NCBI GenBank assembly: GCA_026389365.1
Contig: JAPLHZ010000109.1
Span: 1-33,978, forward strand
Direction of reading: 5' to 3'
DNA from: Cyanobacteriota bacterium
Lineage (GTDB): Bacteria > Cyanobacteriota > Cyanobacteriia > Leptolyngbyales > Leptolyngbyaceae
DNA length: 33,978 nt
Below are positions 17,148-26,223 of this stretch, in pieces. The translations under genes were made by a program, and so were the position numbers. Under the pieces are notes generated by a model, which was given only the letters and a program-made list of their open reading frames with translations, ran no database searches and was not told the DNA's origin. Position 1 is the stretch's first letter. Every line of letters starts with the position of its first letter.

Positions 17148-18443
17148 CTAAATACCCAAGCGCTGATACACCTGGTCCAGATTCTTCAAATGATGACTGG
17201 CATCAAAACAATCTTCAATTTCCGCCGCATTCAAGTGAGTTTGAACCTTTTCATTCTCCTCAATCCGCGCTCGGAAATTACCGCCTTCCACATTCCATTC
17301 TGTATGGGCACAACCCTGAACGATCGCATAGGCTTCTTCACGATTCATGCCTTTGCCAATCAATGCCAATAGCACTCGTTGACTAAATACGACTCCACCG
17401 TAGAGATTCATATTGCGTTTCATATTTTCGGGATAGACCAAGAGGTGTTTGACCAATTCAGTAATCTCGTGAAGCATGAAATCCGTCAAAATGCAGGCAT
17501 CCGGGAATGCCACACGCTCGACAGAACTATGGGAAATATCCCGTTCATGCCATAGCGCCACATTCTCTAAGGCCGACACTGCATAGCCCCGTACCAATCG
17601 AGCCATTCCGGTGAGCCGCTCCGATCGGATTGGATTCCGTTTGTGGGGCATGGCCGATGAACCTTTCTGACCTTTAGAGAAATATTCCTCGACTTCCAGA
17701 ACATCGGTGCGTTGCATGTTACGGATTTCGACGCTGAATCGTTCAATGGATGCCGTGACTAAGGCTAATACATTCATAAAATCAGCATGACGATCGCGGG
17801 AAATCACTTGGGTCGAAGCAGGATCCGGTTGTAATCCCAACAGCCGACAAGTAATCTCCTCAATTTTTGGATCAATATTGGCATAGGTGCCGACGGCTCC
17901 AGAAATTTGGCCAATGGCAATCGTTTTCTTGAGGATGCAAAGCCGATCGCGGTTCCGCAACATTTCAGCCAGCCAACCTGCGAGCTTAAACCCAAAGGTA
18001 ATCGGCTCGGCGTGGATGCCGTGCGATCGGCCAATCATGATGGTATTGCGATGCTGTTGGGCCTGATAACGAATGGCTTGAATGCAGGCTTCTAGCTTAG
18101 TCATGATCAAATCAAGACTCGCGACCATCTGCAACGATAGCGCCGTGTCCAACATGTCAGAACTAGTCATACCGAGATGGATATAACGACCCGCATCTCC
18201 GACGTATTCATTGACATTCGTCAAAAATGCAATCACGTCATGTTTAACTTCTTTCTCGATTTCAAGCACACGGGCAATATCAAATTTTGCTTTCGCCTTG
18301 ATCTCCGTGACGGCTTCCATCGGGATGTATCCGAGTTCTGCCTGAGCCTCACAGACAGCGATCTCCACTTTCAACCAGGTTTGAAGCTTGTACTCGTCGC
18401 TCCAGATTGCACCCATTTCCGGTAGTGTATAACGCTCGATCAA
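17148..18443 (-). CDS. purB: Adenylosuccinate lyase
   Basis: 431 residues from a TTG at 18443, which reproduces the canonical start (M)IERYTLPEMGAIWSDEYKL; a second TTG at 18455 would add four residues. It catalyses two beta-eliminations in purine synthesis: SAICAR to AICAR, and adenylosuccinate to AMP. The fumarase/aspartase signature is GSSAMPHKRNPIRSE; HLGMTSSDMLDTALSLQ and GRSHGIHAEPITFG supply catalytic and substrate residues. The length equals that of the Bacillus-type enzyme. Confidence 0.95.
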   Translation of the reverse strand: MIERYTLPEMGAIWSDEYKLQTWLKVEIAVCEAQAELGYIPMEAVTEIKAKAKFDIARVLEIEKEVKHDVIAFLTNVNEYVGDAGRYIHLGMTSSDMLDTALSLQMVASLDLIMTKLEACIQAIRYQAQQHRNTIMIGRSHGIHAEPITFGFKLAGWLAEMLRNRDRLCILKKTIAIGQISGAVGTYANIDPKIEEITCRLLGLQPDPASTQVISRDRHADFMNVLALVTASIERFSVEIRNMQRTDVLEVEEYFSKGQKGSSAMPHKRNPIRSERLTGMARLVRGYAVSALENVALWHERDISHSSVERVAFPDACILTDFMLHEITELVKHLLVYPENMKRNMNLYGGVVFSQRVLLALIGKGMNREEAYAIVQGCAHTEWNVEGGNFRARIEENEKVQTHLNAAEIEDCFDASHHLKNLDQVYQRLGI

Positions 18444-18562
18444 GGTCTTATCCAAATTACAGCCGTAATATCGTACAGCGATCGGGGCACTTCCATCCGT
18501 TGTTTTTAGATACTGTTTTTAGATGCTTAGGCGGATCCAAGTATTTCAGGTCGTTTTCCACT

Positions 18563-18700
18563 TATCGAGATTTAATTCTCTGGGGAGAGGTCCGGAATCT
18601 TCAGGAATGGGGACTATTGTGGATTTTGAGTGCGATTGTATTTACCCTTGGAATCATGGCATATCGGCGTTTGCGTCCTGCGTTTGCGGATGTTTTATAG
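18563..18700 (+). pseudogene. Remnant of ABC-2 type transporter permease (C-terminal 45 codons)
   Basis: From Y at 18563 the frame reads YRDLILWGEV, then a hydrophobic helix LLWILSAIVFTLGIMAY, then RRLRPAFADVL and a stop. This is the characteristic end of ABC-2 permeases of polysaccharide exporters: a YRD motif, the last membrane helix, and a FADVL-like tail. No permease sequence is visible upstream; purB begins on the other strand within 120 bp. No ATPase partner is nearby. It is probably the tail left after deletion or rearrangement, although a short expressed peptide cannot be excluded. Confidence 0.6.
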
Positions 18701-18721
18701 CGTTTAATTTAAGGACTAATC

Positions 18722-19315
18722 CTAGCTATGAACGCGGGGTTCTGGGTGCAATGTTGAGAGTATTTCGCTTTCGACAAGGGCGATCGCTTCAAGGCGTTCT
18801 GTGACCACGGTGCGATCGAAGTAGGTATCGGCTAAAACCCAATAGAGTCCATAATGTCGGGCTTCGGATTCCATTAACGATCGGTAAAATTCGGCGAGTT
18901 CGAGATCTTCGGAATGTTGGCCGATTAACCCAAGGCGTTCGTGGCTGCGGGCTTCGATGAGGGCCGATACTAAGAGCATATCGAGGAAGCGATCGGGTTC
19001 AGGTTTACGAATTTGTTTAGTCAGCGTGGCTCCATAGGGCGGGGCATTCAGAGGCGCGAGGGGAATGTTACGATCGTTCAGAATGGTATTGACTTGCTGG
19101 AAGTGAAGGAGTTCTTCTTGGGCGAGGTGGGTAAGTTCGTGGACGAGTTTTGTATTGGATGGGTAGCGAGTCATGAACTTTAGTGCTACGCTTGCGGCTT
19201 TGCGTTCGCAGTTGGAGTGATCTAAAAGGATGATGTCCATGTTGGCAAGGGTTTGTTCTGTCCAGGCATCGGATGTTGGGGCGAGTAAAAATTTAATTCG
19301 GGGCAATGATTGCAT
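18722..19315 (-). CDS. miaE: tRNA-(ms2io6A)-hydroxylase (MiaE-like)
   Basis: 197 residues, typical for MiaE. It is a non-haem di-iron monooxygenase that hydroxylates the isopentenyl group of ms2i6A37 in tRNA. LLDHSNCERKAA (E37), AQEELLHFQQV (E68, H71), ALIEARSHERL (E121) and ESEARHYGLYW (E151, H154) give the expected ExxH ligand pairs. The miaA/miaB partners that make the substrate are not in this window. The start codon lies only 15 bp from the divergent EamA start. Confidence 0.88.
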   Translation of the reverse strand: MQSLPRIKFLLAPTSDAWTEQTLANMDIILLDHSNCERKAASVALKFMTRYPSNTKLVHELTHLAQEELLHFQQVNTILNDRNIPLAPLNAPPYGATLTKQIRKPEPDRFLDMLLVSALIEARSHERLGLIGQHSEDLELAEFYRSLMESEARHYGLYWVLADTYFDRTVVTERLEAIALVESEILSTLHPEPRVHS

Positions 19316-19330
19316 GGGCGGTTTTTTCTT

Positions 19331-20194
19331 ATGACATGGTTGGGTCTTGCAATTTTAACGGCTTTCTTTGAATCTTTGAAGGATGTATTCAGTAAAAAGA
19401 GTTTAAATTTTCTAGATGAATATGTGGTAGCTTCTGCGGGGATGGCGATCGCGGCAATTTCTCTGTTACCCGTATTAGCATTTGTCGGCATTCCGACGCT
19501 GGGTCCGAATTTTTGGATGGCGCTAGCAATCGGTGGGTCTTTGAATGTGGTGGCTTATACGTTGTATGTCAAAGCCATTCGCCTAGCAGATCTGTCACTC
19601 ATGTCGCCGTTGTCTACGTTAACGCCATTGTTTTTATTAATCACTTCGCCCTTGATTGTTCAAGAAGTTCCGACGGCTTGGGATGCTGTTGGAGTGTTTC
19701 TGATTGTGCTTGGATCTTATGTATTGAATTTGAATGCGTCGGCTGATGGTTTCTTTGGGCCATTACGATCGATTTTCCGCAATAAAGGCACCCGAATGAT
19801 GGTGGTGGTTGCGTTTATCTGGAGTATTACGTCTACGTTTGACAAGGTGGGAGTGCTGAATTCTTCGCCAATTTTTTGGGCAATTGTATTATTTGGATCT
19901 ATTGCGTTGGGAATTTTGCCGTTGATTATTTTGAAATCAAAGAACCCAATTCAGGGCATTCGATCGCATTGGCGGTTGTTGTTAGCGGCGGGGGTGGCCA
20001 ATGGAATTGGGGTCGGGTGTCAAATGGTGGCAGTGGGAATGGTAGCAGTTACGCAGGTGATTGCCGTGAAGCGAATGAGTGCGTTGATTAGTGTGGGATT
20101 CGGTTATTTTGTATTTGGTGAGAAGGGGATTCGGGAACGGCTATTGGGTTCGGGAATTATGGTGACGGGTGTGGTAGTGATGACGATCGGTTAA
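19331..20194 (+). CDS. EamA/DMT-superfamily transporter
   Basis: 287 residues from the ATG at 19331; a TTG at 19310 would overlap the miaE start. About ten hydrophobic helices form two EamA repeats: the first holds VYVKAIRLADLSLMSPLSTL-type sequence (YVKAIRLADLSLMSPL) and PLIVQEVPTAWDAVGVFLIV, the second AVTQVIAVKRMSALISVGFG and FGEKGIRERLLGSGIMV. Both repeats therefore carry the usual substrate-pore and inter-repeat signatures. Substrate class (amino acid, nucleotide-sugar, drug) is not predictable. Confidence 0.88.
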   Translation: MTWLGLAILTAFFESLKDVFSKKSLNFLDEYVVASAGMAIAAISLLPVLAFVGIPTLGPNFWMALAIGGSLNVVAYTLYVKAIRLADLSLMSPLSTLTPLFLLITSPLIVQEVPTAWDAVGVFLIVLGSYVLNLNASADGFFGPLRSIFRNKGTRMMVVVAFIWSITSTFDKVGVLNSSPIFWAIVLFGSIALGILPLIILKSKNPIQGIRSHWRLLLAAGVANGIGVGCQMVAVGMVAVTQVIAVKRMSALISVGFGYFVFGEKGIRERLLGSGIMVTGVVVMTIG

Positions 20195-20212
20195 CGGTTA
20201 GGGTAAAACCTC

Positions 20213-20323
20213 AATTTTTTTCGTTGGGTCAGTGGAGCAGCGAACCATGTCTCTACAGTCTCTGTAACCCGGATCTGTAAGGACATGAATAGACTCTGCG
20301 CCCTAAACCCAACGAGAAAAATT
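20213..20323. repeat. 111 bp imperfect palindrome between convergent genes
   Basis: AATTTTTTTCGTTGGGT (20213-20229) and ACCCAACGAGAAAAATT (20307-20323) are 17 bp inverted arms with one mismatch. Inside, CATGTC and GACATG, and ACAG/CTGT pairs, extend the fold. It sits between the convergent EamA and LTxxQ genes. There is no T-run after the stem on either strand, so it is not a standard terminator. It resembles the cyanobacterial repeats with CGTTGGGT/ACCCAACG arms that I recall, so a MITE relic is likely. Confidence 0.7.
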
Positions 20324-20340
20324 AAAGTACATCAGAGAAA

Positions 20341-20748
20341 TTATTTTGCCTTTTCTGCTGGCGCTGCTGCACGCATTTTTTGACGTTGTTCCTCAGTTAA
20401 CACGGCATTCTCTTTGGTGTTTTCTTGTTTTTTGATCTCAGCGATACTTGCTTTTTGTTCAGGTGTTAGTTTCAGCTTAGCAAGAGCTTTCCGAAAAGAA
20501 ACTTTGTTAGCTTTAGCGGTTTCCATTTGAGACAGTTGCTCAGGCGTTAATAGTTTTTGAATCGCTGCGCGGGCTTCTTCTTTAATCGTCTTGAGTTGCG
20601 CTTTTTGGTCAGCGGTGAGTTTTAAATCAAGGGGTGCCTTTGCTTCAGCCGCAACGATCGTAGGCTGAGCCAATGCTGAAATTACAGGAATGCCAGTCAC
20701 TGTTGCGAGGCATAGCAAACCGGGGAGGAATTTAAGCAATGAGTTCAT
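20341..20748 (-). CDS. Periplasmic LTxxQ-motif (Spy/CpxP-like) protein
   Basis: 135 residues from the ATG at 20748 with AGAGA upstream; a TTG at 20787 is less likely. A signal peptide (LLKFLPGLLCLATVTGIPVI, cut near ALAQ) is followed by four LTxxQ motifs: LTADQ, LTPEQ, LTPEQ and LTEEQ. This is the mark of Spy/CpxP-like helical proteins; E. coli Spy is an ATP-independent periplasmic chaperone. The mature chain is Lys/Glu/Ala-rich and helical. A metal-resistance regulator role, as for CpxP-like relatives, has no support from neighbours here. Confidence 0.8.
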   Translation of the reverse strand: MNSLLKFLPGLLCLATVTGIPVISALAQPTIVAAEAKAPLDLKLTADQKAQLKTIKEEARAAIQKLLTPEQLSQMETAKANKVSFRKALAKLKLTPEQKASIAEIKKQENTKENAVLTEEQRQKMRAAAPAEKAK

Positions 20749-20816
20749 TTGAATTTCTCTAAGGGATAGAAGTAATTTAGCGGTCAAAATACTATTCGGA
20801 ATAGATCTAGATGAAT

Positions 20817-21044
20817 CTATTCTGCAAACTCGATTTCATAATTGCCATCACTATCTACCGTGATTAGATTGCCATCTTCATCGAGCGTCGAAATTGCCGC
20901 ATTGCCATTTTCATCGACACAAACTGCCGTATCCACGCCATTGTCAGCACATTCAACCGCCCTAGCTGAATGTGCGAACATTGTCAAATTCATCACAGCG
21001 ACGATCGCAATAGTTCCAATAGCAAAGAGTTTATTTTTGACCAT
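20817..21044 (-). CDS. Small secreted acidic protein, function unknown
   Basis: 75 residues from the ATG at 21044 (a GTG at 21071 would add nine). A signal peptide (LFAIGTIAIVAVMNLTMFA, cut near ARA) precedes a short acidic mature part with two Cys (ECADNGVDTAVCVDENG) that could form a disulfide. The tail repeats D-x-D/N-G units (DENGNA, DEDGNL, DSDGNY), reminiscent of Ca-binding turns, though too short to call EF-hand. It may be co-transcribed with the LTxxQ gene 68 bp downstream. Confidence 0.6.
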   Translation of the reverse strand: MVKNKLFAIGTIAIVAVMNLTMFAHSARAVECADNGVDTAVCVDENGNAAISTLDEDGNLITVDSDGNYEIEFAE

Positions 21045-21138
21045 GACAGGAATTGTATAATGAGGTGACACTTTTAAACATAACTAACAAATTTATTTCC
21101 GTCCTCAGTAGAAACACTCGGAACCCTTAGGAACGTCC

Positions 21139-21167
21139 GGTATATTTACTTGCTGGTATATTTACTT
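21139..21167. repeat. Direct repeat GGTATATTTACTT x2
   Basis: GGTATATTTACTT occurs exactly at 21139-21151 and 21155-21167 (16-bp period). It lies about 95-125 bp upstream of the small secreted protein gene, in its probable promoter region. It may be a regulator site or a short duplication. Confidence 0.5.
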
Positions 21168-21265
21168 ATCAGTTTGTGCGATCGTTGGGTGTACTCGTGC
21201 ATTGACTCTTAGATTAAATACCTCATTTCTGGCTCTTATTATTTGGGAATGAGGGATTGTGATTC

Positions 21266-21306
21266 ATTAAGTTGATTGTTCAAATATAACGAACCATCAA
21301 CTTAAT
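21266..21306. repeat. 11-bp perfect inverted repeat downstream of purL
   Basis: ATTAAGTTGAT (21266-21276) and ATCAACTTAAT (21296-21306) are perfect complements around a 19-base loop, starting 10 bp past the purL stop. The stem is AT-rich and lacks a following T-run, so termination is possible but weak. Confidence 0.55.
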
Positions 21307-21315
21307 AAACGAGAA

Positions 21316-23646
21316 TTACACGGCCATCCGTCGATCGATCGCCTCGCCCCAAGTTTCTGTCATCTCAGCCACTGACACATTAATTACCGTTTGCTCCTGA
21401 ACAACAATTTCCAACGCAGACCCAATTACCGTACCAATGCGTTCCCAATTGCCTTGCAGCGCACCCTTTAAATAGGTTTCCCATTCAGTTTGATTCTCCG
21501 GCGATACCGTGACAATAATGCGCGCCCCGCCTTCAGCAAACATTGCATAATCTAAACAATGACTCGCACTAATCAATTCAACCAATGCGCCAATATTGCC
21601 ACCAATGCAGGACTCTGCCAATGCTATTGCTAGTCCACCTTCAGAACTGTCATGGGCTGATTTAATCCAAGATTGTCGAATGCCTTCACGACAGGCCGCT
21701 TGCACCGATCGTTCCAAGACGAAATCCACAACAGGGGGTTGACCTGCGGCAATGTTTTGAATCGCCATCAAATACTCAGACCCACCAAAGCTAATGGTAT
21801 TTGCCTGGGCACTGGTCGGTAATCCTAAAAGGTAAATCCGATCGCCTTCAGTTCTAAACCCTTGGCCCACGGCTTTGCTAATGTCTTCCACAATGCCCAC
21901 CATCCCAATCACAGGCGTGGGATAAATGGGCGTTGGATTCCCCTCGTCGTCCAGAGTTTCGTTATATAAGGAAACGTTGCCACCTGTCACAGGCGTATCA
22001 AATTCGCGACAGGCTTCCGATATTCCGGTGCAAGCATTGGCCAGTTGCCAGTAGCCGATCGGTTTTTCAGGGCTGCCAAAGTTGAGATTATCGGTGACGG
22101 CGATCGGTTCAGCTCCCACACAGGAAAGATTTCGAGCCGCTTCAGCTACGGCCATCTTCGCGCCTTCATAGGGATTCAGATAGACATAGCGAGGATTACA
22201 ATCCGTCGTGGCCGCAACTCCGCGTATAGTAGAGGGATGTTCAAAGGTTGCTTTTTCGGTTTCATTGGCCAAGGCGCGCACTCGGACAATAGCTGCATCC
22301 GCCCCGCCGGGAAACATGACGGTATTGTTTTGAACTTGATGATCGTATTGACGATAGACCCACCGTTTGGATGCGATCGTTGGAGTATCCAAAAGCTTCA
22401 ACAGCACTTGCTTCCAAGACATCCCCTCAATTCCGGTATAGCTGGCCTTAGGTAATGACTCCGGGTTCCAAGCCCAAGCTTTTTGCGCATACTCTGGGGG
22501 CGTGGTCATCAGTTTGCGTTCATAAATCGGCGTGTCGTCTGAAAGTGCCGTCGCAGGAACTTCTGCGGCAATTTCACCTTTGAACATAATACGGACAATA
22601 GATTCAGCAATTACTTCCCCGGCAACGACGGCTTGTAATTCCCATTTATGAAAAATATCAATCAGTTCCTGTTCGCGTCCCTTTTCAGCAACAAATAGCA
22701 TTCGCTCTTGTGATTCCGATAGCAAATACTCATAGGGCACCATTCCCGTTTCCCGTGCCGGAATTTTATCGAGATCGAGTAGAATCCCAACGCCGCCTTT
22801 TGCCGCCATTTCTGCGGTCGAACAAGTCAAGCCCGCTGCACCCATATCTTGCGCTGCTACAACGGCCCCGGTTTTGAAGGCTTCTAGACAGGCTTCAATT
22901 AAAGACTTTTCTAAAAATGGGTCGCCCACTTGAACCGCTGGCCGATCGTCAATGGATTCCGCCGACAATTCTGCACTGGCAAAACTTGCGCCACCCATGC
23001 CATCGCGCCCGGTCGTAGACCCGACATATAAGACTGGATTACCAATGCCCTTTGCACCCGATTTTACAATTTCTGTGGTTTCCATCAATCCCAAGGCCAT
23101 GGCATTTACCAATGGATTGCCACTATAGGCCCGATCGAAATACACTTCACCCCCGATCGTCGGCACCCCAACGCAATTCCCATAATGTGAGATCCCAGAA
23201 ACCACGCCAGAGAAGAGTCTTCGGGTTTTTGCATCTTCTAAAGATCCAAATCGTAAGGAATTCAAAACCGCGATCGGTCTCGCTCCCATAGTAAAAATAT
23301 CGCGTAAAATTCCGCCAACTCCAGTCGCAGCCCCTTGAAACGGTTCGACGGCGGATGGATGATTGTGGGATTCGATTTTGAACGCTAAGCGAATGCCGTC
23401 GCCCATATCCACGACTCCGGCATTTTCCCCCGGACCCACCAGAACCCGCTTGCCTGTGGTGGGAAAATTCTTCAGCAGAGGTCGCGAATTCTTATAGCAG
23501 CAATGCTCCGACCACATCACCCCAAACATGCCTAATTCTGCTTTGTTGGGGTGCCGATCGAGCCGCCGCACGATTTCTGCGTACTCTTCCGGTTTAATCC
23601 CTTCTGATGCGATTTCGGCAGCGGAGAACGGGGAAGGCGTAGACAT
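21316..23646 (-). CDS. purL: Phosphoribosylformylglycinamidine synthase subunit PurL
   Basis: 776 residues from the ATG at 23646 ([17 protein letters not shown]); an upstream TTG at 23676 adds only ten. It is the small-type PurL, which with PurS and PurQ converts FGAR to FGAM using ATP and glutamine-derived ammonia. [58 protein letters not shown] and [15 protein letters not shown] are intact. purS and purQ are not adjacent. Confidence 0.96.
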   Translation of the reverse strand: MSTPSPFSAAEIASEGIKPEEYAEIVRRLDRHPNKAELGMFGVMWSEHCCYKNSRPLLKNFPTTGKRVLVGPGENAGVVDMGDGIRLAFKIESHNHPSAVEPFQGAATGVGGILRDIFTMGARPIAVLNSLRFGSLEDAKTRRLFSGVVSGISHYGNCVGVPTIGGEVYFDRAYSGNPLVNAMALGLMETTEIVKSGAKGIGNPVLYVGSTTGRDGMGGASFASAELSAESIDDRPAVQVGDPFLEKSLIEACLEAFKTGAVVAAQDMGAAGLTCSTAEMAAKGGVGILLDLDKIPARETGMVPYEYLLSESQERMLFVAEKGREQELIDIFHKWELQAVVAGEVIAESIVRIMFKGEIAAEVPATALSDDTPIYERKLMTTPPEYAQKAWAWNPESLPKASYTGIEGMSWKQVLLKLLDTPTIASKRWVYRQYDHQVQNNTVMFPGGADAAIVRVRALANETEKATFEHPSTIRGVAATTDCNPRYVYLNPYEGAKMAVAEAARNLSCVGAEPIAVTDNLNFGSPEKPIGYWQLANACTGISEACREFDTPVTGGNVSLYNETLDDEGNPTPIYPTPVIGMVGIVEDISKAVGQGFRTEGDRIYLLGLPTSAQANTISFGGSEYLMAIQNIAAGQPPVVDFVLERSVQAACREGIRQSWIKSAHDSSEGGLAIALAESCIGGNIGALVELISASHCLDYAMFAEGGARIIVTVSPENQTEWETYLKGALQGNWERIGTVIGSALEIVVQEQTVINVSVAEMTETWGEAIDRRMAV

Positions 23647-23760
23647 AGAAAAACCTGTGAGAACTGCAACAGGCAATCATTCTGCCATCTTTTGGCACCG
23701 ATTTCTACATTCACCTCTAACTCATCTTTGCCTGACTAATTAGAGGTGAGATTTCAGTAT

Positions 23761-24876
23761 TTAAATCGGTTGATTTGTTGGATCAGATAAGGGGCAGGTC
23801 ATCGATCGATCACCAGTCCAATTCGTAAAGGTATTCTCGTCTTGATAATGCCGAGAGGTTGTCATTAACAACCGCCAAGCCTCACCAGCATCCAATAAAT
23901 TGTATCGATCGGGATAATGGGATTTCAACAGTTCTTGAACCTTTGGATAGTAGTCAGAATTGAGTCCGGGGAAAATGTGATGTTCGGTATGATAGGAGAA
24001 GTTGAAGTGTAGTACATCAAAAAATTTCGGAACTCGTAGAGAAATACTATTGATCAATGGATCATTCACACTGGTCATACGGCAAAGCATATGATTGGTA
24101 TAGATATAAAACATCACGCCAGCATAACCAATCCAAATCGGCAAAAAGTAGCCCAGTAGTAACTTAACCGGATGAAATCCTAAGCTCGCTATAATGATCA
24201 AATGAATGCCTGCCATGATTAAAACTTCAGCCGCGATCGATCGTCTATCCTTATCACTCACGTCAAATGCAACGACAGGATAGGTGGCCCCGCGCCGATT
24301 GAATAGTAATACAGACGTCAAATTACGAAGGGCATGTACACCCCAAGCATGAGCCATCCCAACAATCAAGACTAATGGATTTACATCAGCCGATGGAACA
24401 AATGCATTTTGAATCCATTTTCCCCAGGTATTCGGTTGAGATTGGAGATAGTTCCGATCGGGATCGTCGATGGCGTTAGTCTTATTATGATGTTCACGAT
24501 TATGAACGGCTTTCCAAAGCGTCGGAGGCATCCATAATAATGTTAATCCCAGTAGATTAATTGCCCAACGCAATCGAGGATTTTGAATCGCACGACTATG
24601 CATTAAATCATGGCTGCTGAATAGCATAACGATGACGCTGTTTCCCATAACAATTGCAAGCGGAATATATAGCCACAACATCGACCAATGCCAACGATCG
24701 AGATAGCTTGCCATCGCCCAGCCGAGAATTAAGATGGCTTGATTAATCAGCAATATCCAGAGTTTGTTGCGAACGGGTAGAAAGGCTTCGGGTGGTAGAT
24801 TGGGACGAAGCTTTTTGGCATAGTCGGCTGGTGTTAGCCAAGGATTTACTTCAGTGTTTGGAGTAATAGTGTTCAT
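23761..24876 (-). CDS. Membrane fatty acid desaturase
   Basis: 371 residues. All three histidine boxes of the FA_desaturase family are present: HDLMH (89-93), HNREHH (125-130) and HTEHH (296-300), binding a di-iron centre at the cytoplasmic membrane face. Hydrophobic pairs around 40-56, 66-86, 104-118 and 218-260 give the usual membrane topology. It is not one of the DesA-D groups I can name with confidence, so regioselectivity is open. It diverges from a CFA-synthase-like gene across a 124 bp intergenic region, suggesting co-regulation and sequential action on acyl chains. Confidence 0.88.
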   Translation of the reverse strand: MNTITPNTEVNPWLTPADYAKKLRPNLPPEAFLPVRNKLWILLINQAILILGWAMASYLDRWHWSMLWLYIPLAIVMGNSVIVMLFSSHDLMHSRAIQNPRLRWAINLLGLTLLWMPPTLWKAVHNREHHNKTNAIDDPDRNYLQSQPNTWGKWIQNAFVPSADVNPLVLIVGMAHAWGVHALRNLTSVLLFNRRGATYPVVAFDVSDKDRRSIAAEVLIMAGIHLIIIASLGFHPVKLLLGYFLPIWIGYAGVMFYIYTNHMLCRMTSVNDPLINSISLRVPKFFDVLHFNFSYHTEHHIFPGLNSDYYPKVQELLKSHYPDRYNLLDAGEAWRLLMTTSRHYQDENTFTNWTGDRSMTCPLSDPTNQPI

Positions 24877-25000
24877 TAGATCTTGATAGTTTTTGGTTGG
24901 AATAGTTGGGTGAGTCTTTAAGCTATCTTACAAATGCTTCAGATCTATTTTACTTACGCTATCCTATCAGAATGTATGGACCAAGATTATGGAGGTTACT

Positions 25001-26134
25001 ATGATTTCCCCTTCTATTGGACGAGCACTTCAACGCCATATTCCAGCGATCGGTGATATTACTTCTAAAAGCCCCTTGGCCTATCGTCTTTCACGCGCAA
25101 CTGTCCCCGTTGTTAACACAGTCCAAATGGCCGTGGCAGAGGCTTATATTAATGGTTTGGAGGTTCCAGATGTCGTTTTACGATCGTTGTTTGACACCTG
25201 TATGCCTATTTTATTCAAGCACTTTCCCTCGCTACTTGCCCCCTACGATTGGGTCTTAACCGAGACTCCCCATGTGGCAGAAGGATCGCACGATTTGATG
25301 AAACTTCAGTATGACTTACCCCAAGGCATGTTGAATAGAATGTTGGGAGAGGGTTCATTAATTTATCCTAAATACAGTATGGGACTGTGGGAGAACGGGG
25401 CCGAAAATCTAGAACAATCTCAGATTCACATGATGGATGACGTGATTGAAAAATTGGGAATTCAGGATGGCGATCGCATTTTAGATTTTGGCTGTGGTTG
25501 GGGTTGTGTGCCCAATTATATTCTATCTAAATTTCCGAATGTTCAAATGACAGGTTTAAATCTTAGCCATGAACAATGTGACTATATTCGCAATAAGATG
25601 ACTGATTCGGAAAGTTATTTAAGTTCAGGACGTTTCCAATTATTTGAGGGAGATTTAAATGATGCTAGTTTCACTGAACCATTTGATAAAATCTTGTCTG
25701 TGGGCGTTTTCTGTCATGTTGGCAATTTGACCCAGGCATTTCAGAAATTATCGACCTTTTTAAAGCCCTTAGGTAAGGTTTTTATTCACATTATCACCGT
25801 GCGGACTCCGAATAATATATCAAGTGCTTATACCCATAAGTATATTTTCCCCCATGGTCGATATTGGAATTTTGATGCTGTTCCAAACTGCGATCGGGAT
25901 TTGAAAACAATCGATCGTTGGTATATGAATGGCACCAACTATTCGCAGACTTTTGCGATTTGGCTCCAAAATTTTGATCGGGTTCAAGATGAAATCCGTG
26001 TTTTAGATTATGGTATTGACTACGCTAGATTTCGTCGAATTTGGCGATTCTATTTGATTTGGTTTGTTGCTAATTTTGCCAGTTGCGACGGTGAAATCAA
26101 TGGCAATGGTCAATATCTTCTAGAACGTCGATAG
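25001..26134 (+). CDS. Cyclopropane-fatty-acyl-phospholipid synthase-like SAM methyltransferase
   Basis: 377 residues. The start at 25001 is fixed by GGAGG at 24991-24995, five bases upstream; an ATG at 24989 would overlap this site. The SAM motif is ILDFGCGWGC (160-169) and the post-motif GLNLSHEQC (185-193) is typical of the CFAS superfamily, as is YPKYSMGLW before it. The N-terminal ~110 residues form a helical region found in CFAS. The superfamily also includes small-molecule N-methyltransferases of the coclaurine type, so the substrate is not certain. A divergent desaturase next door favours an unsaturated lipid acceptor, giving cyclopropane or methyl-branched chains. Confidence 0.78.
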   Translation: MISPSIGRALQRHIPAIGDITSKSPLAYRLSRATVPVVNTVQMAVAEAYINGLEVPDVVLRSLFDTCMPILFKHFPSLLAPYDWVLTETPHVAEGSHDLMKLQYDLPQGMLNRMLGEGSLIYPKYSMGLWENGAENLEQSQIHMMDDVIEKLGIQDGDRILDFGCGWGCVPNYILSKFPNVQMTGLNLSHEQCDYIRNKMTDSESYLSSGRFQLFEGDLNDASFTEPFDKILSVGVFCHVGNLTQAFQKLSTFLKPLGKVFIHIITVRTPNNISSAYTHKYIFPHGRYWNFDAVPNCDRDLKTIDRWYMNGTNYSQTFAIWLQNFDRVQDEIRVLDYGIDYARFRRIWRFYLIWFVANFASCDGEINGNGQYLLERR

Positions 26135-26151
26135 TTAATTAAAATAGTTTC

Positions 26152-26186
26152 GGGCAATCGTATCGAGAGTGACCGATTGATTGCCC
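26152..26186. terminator. Hairpin between convergent methyltransferase and ubiA genes
   Basis: GGGCAATC (26152-26159) pairs with GATTGCCC (26179-26186) around 19 bases. On the minus strand the stem is followed within a few bases by a short TTTT tract, so it could end the ubiA transcript; on the plus strand it has no T-run. Confidence 0.4.
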
Positions 26187-26223
26187 CAAATTACTAGATC
26201 CTATCGTAATTTAGAAAACTGAA

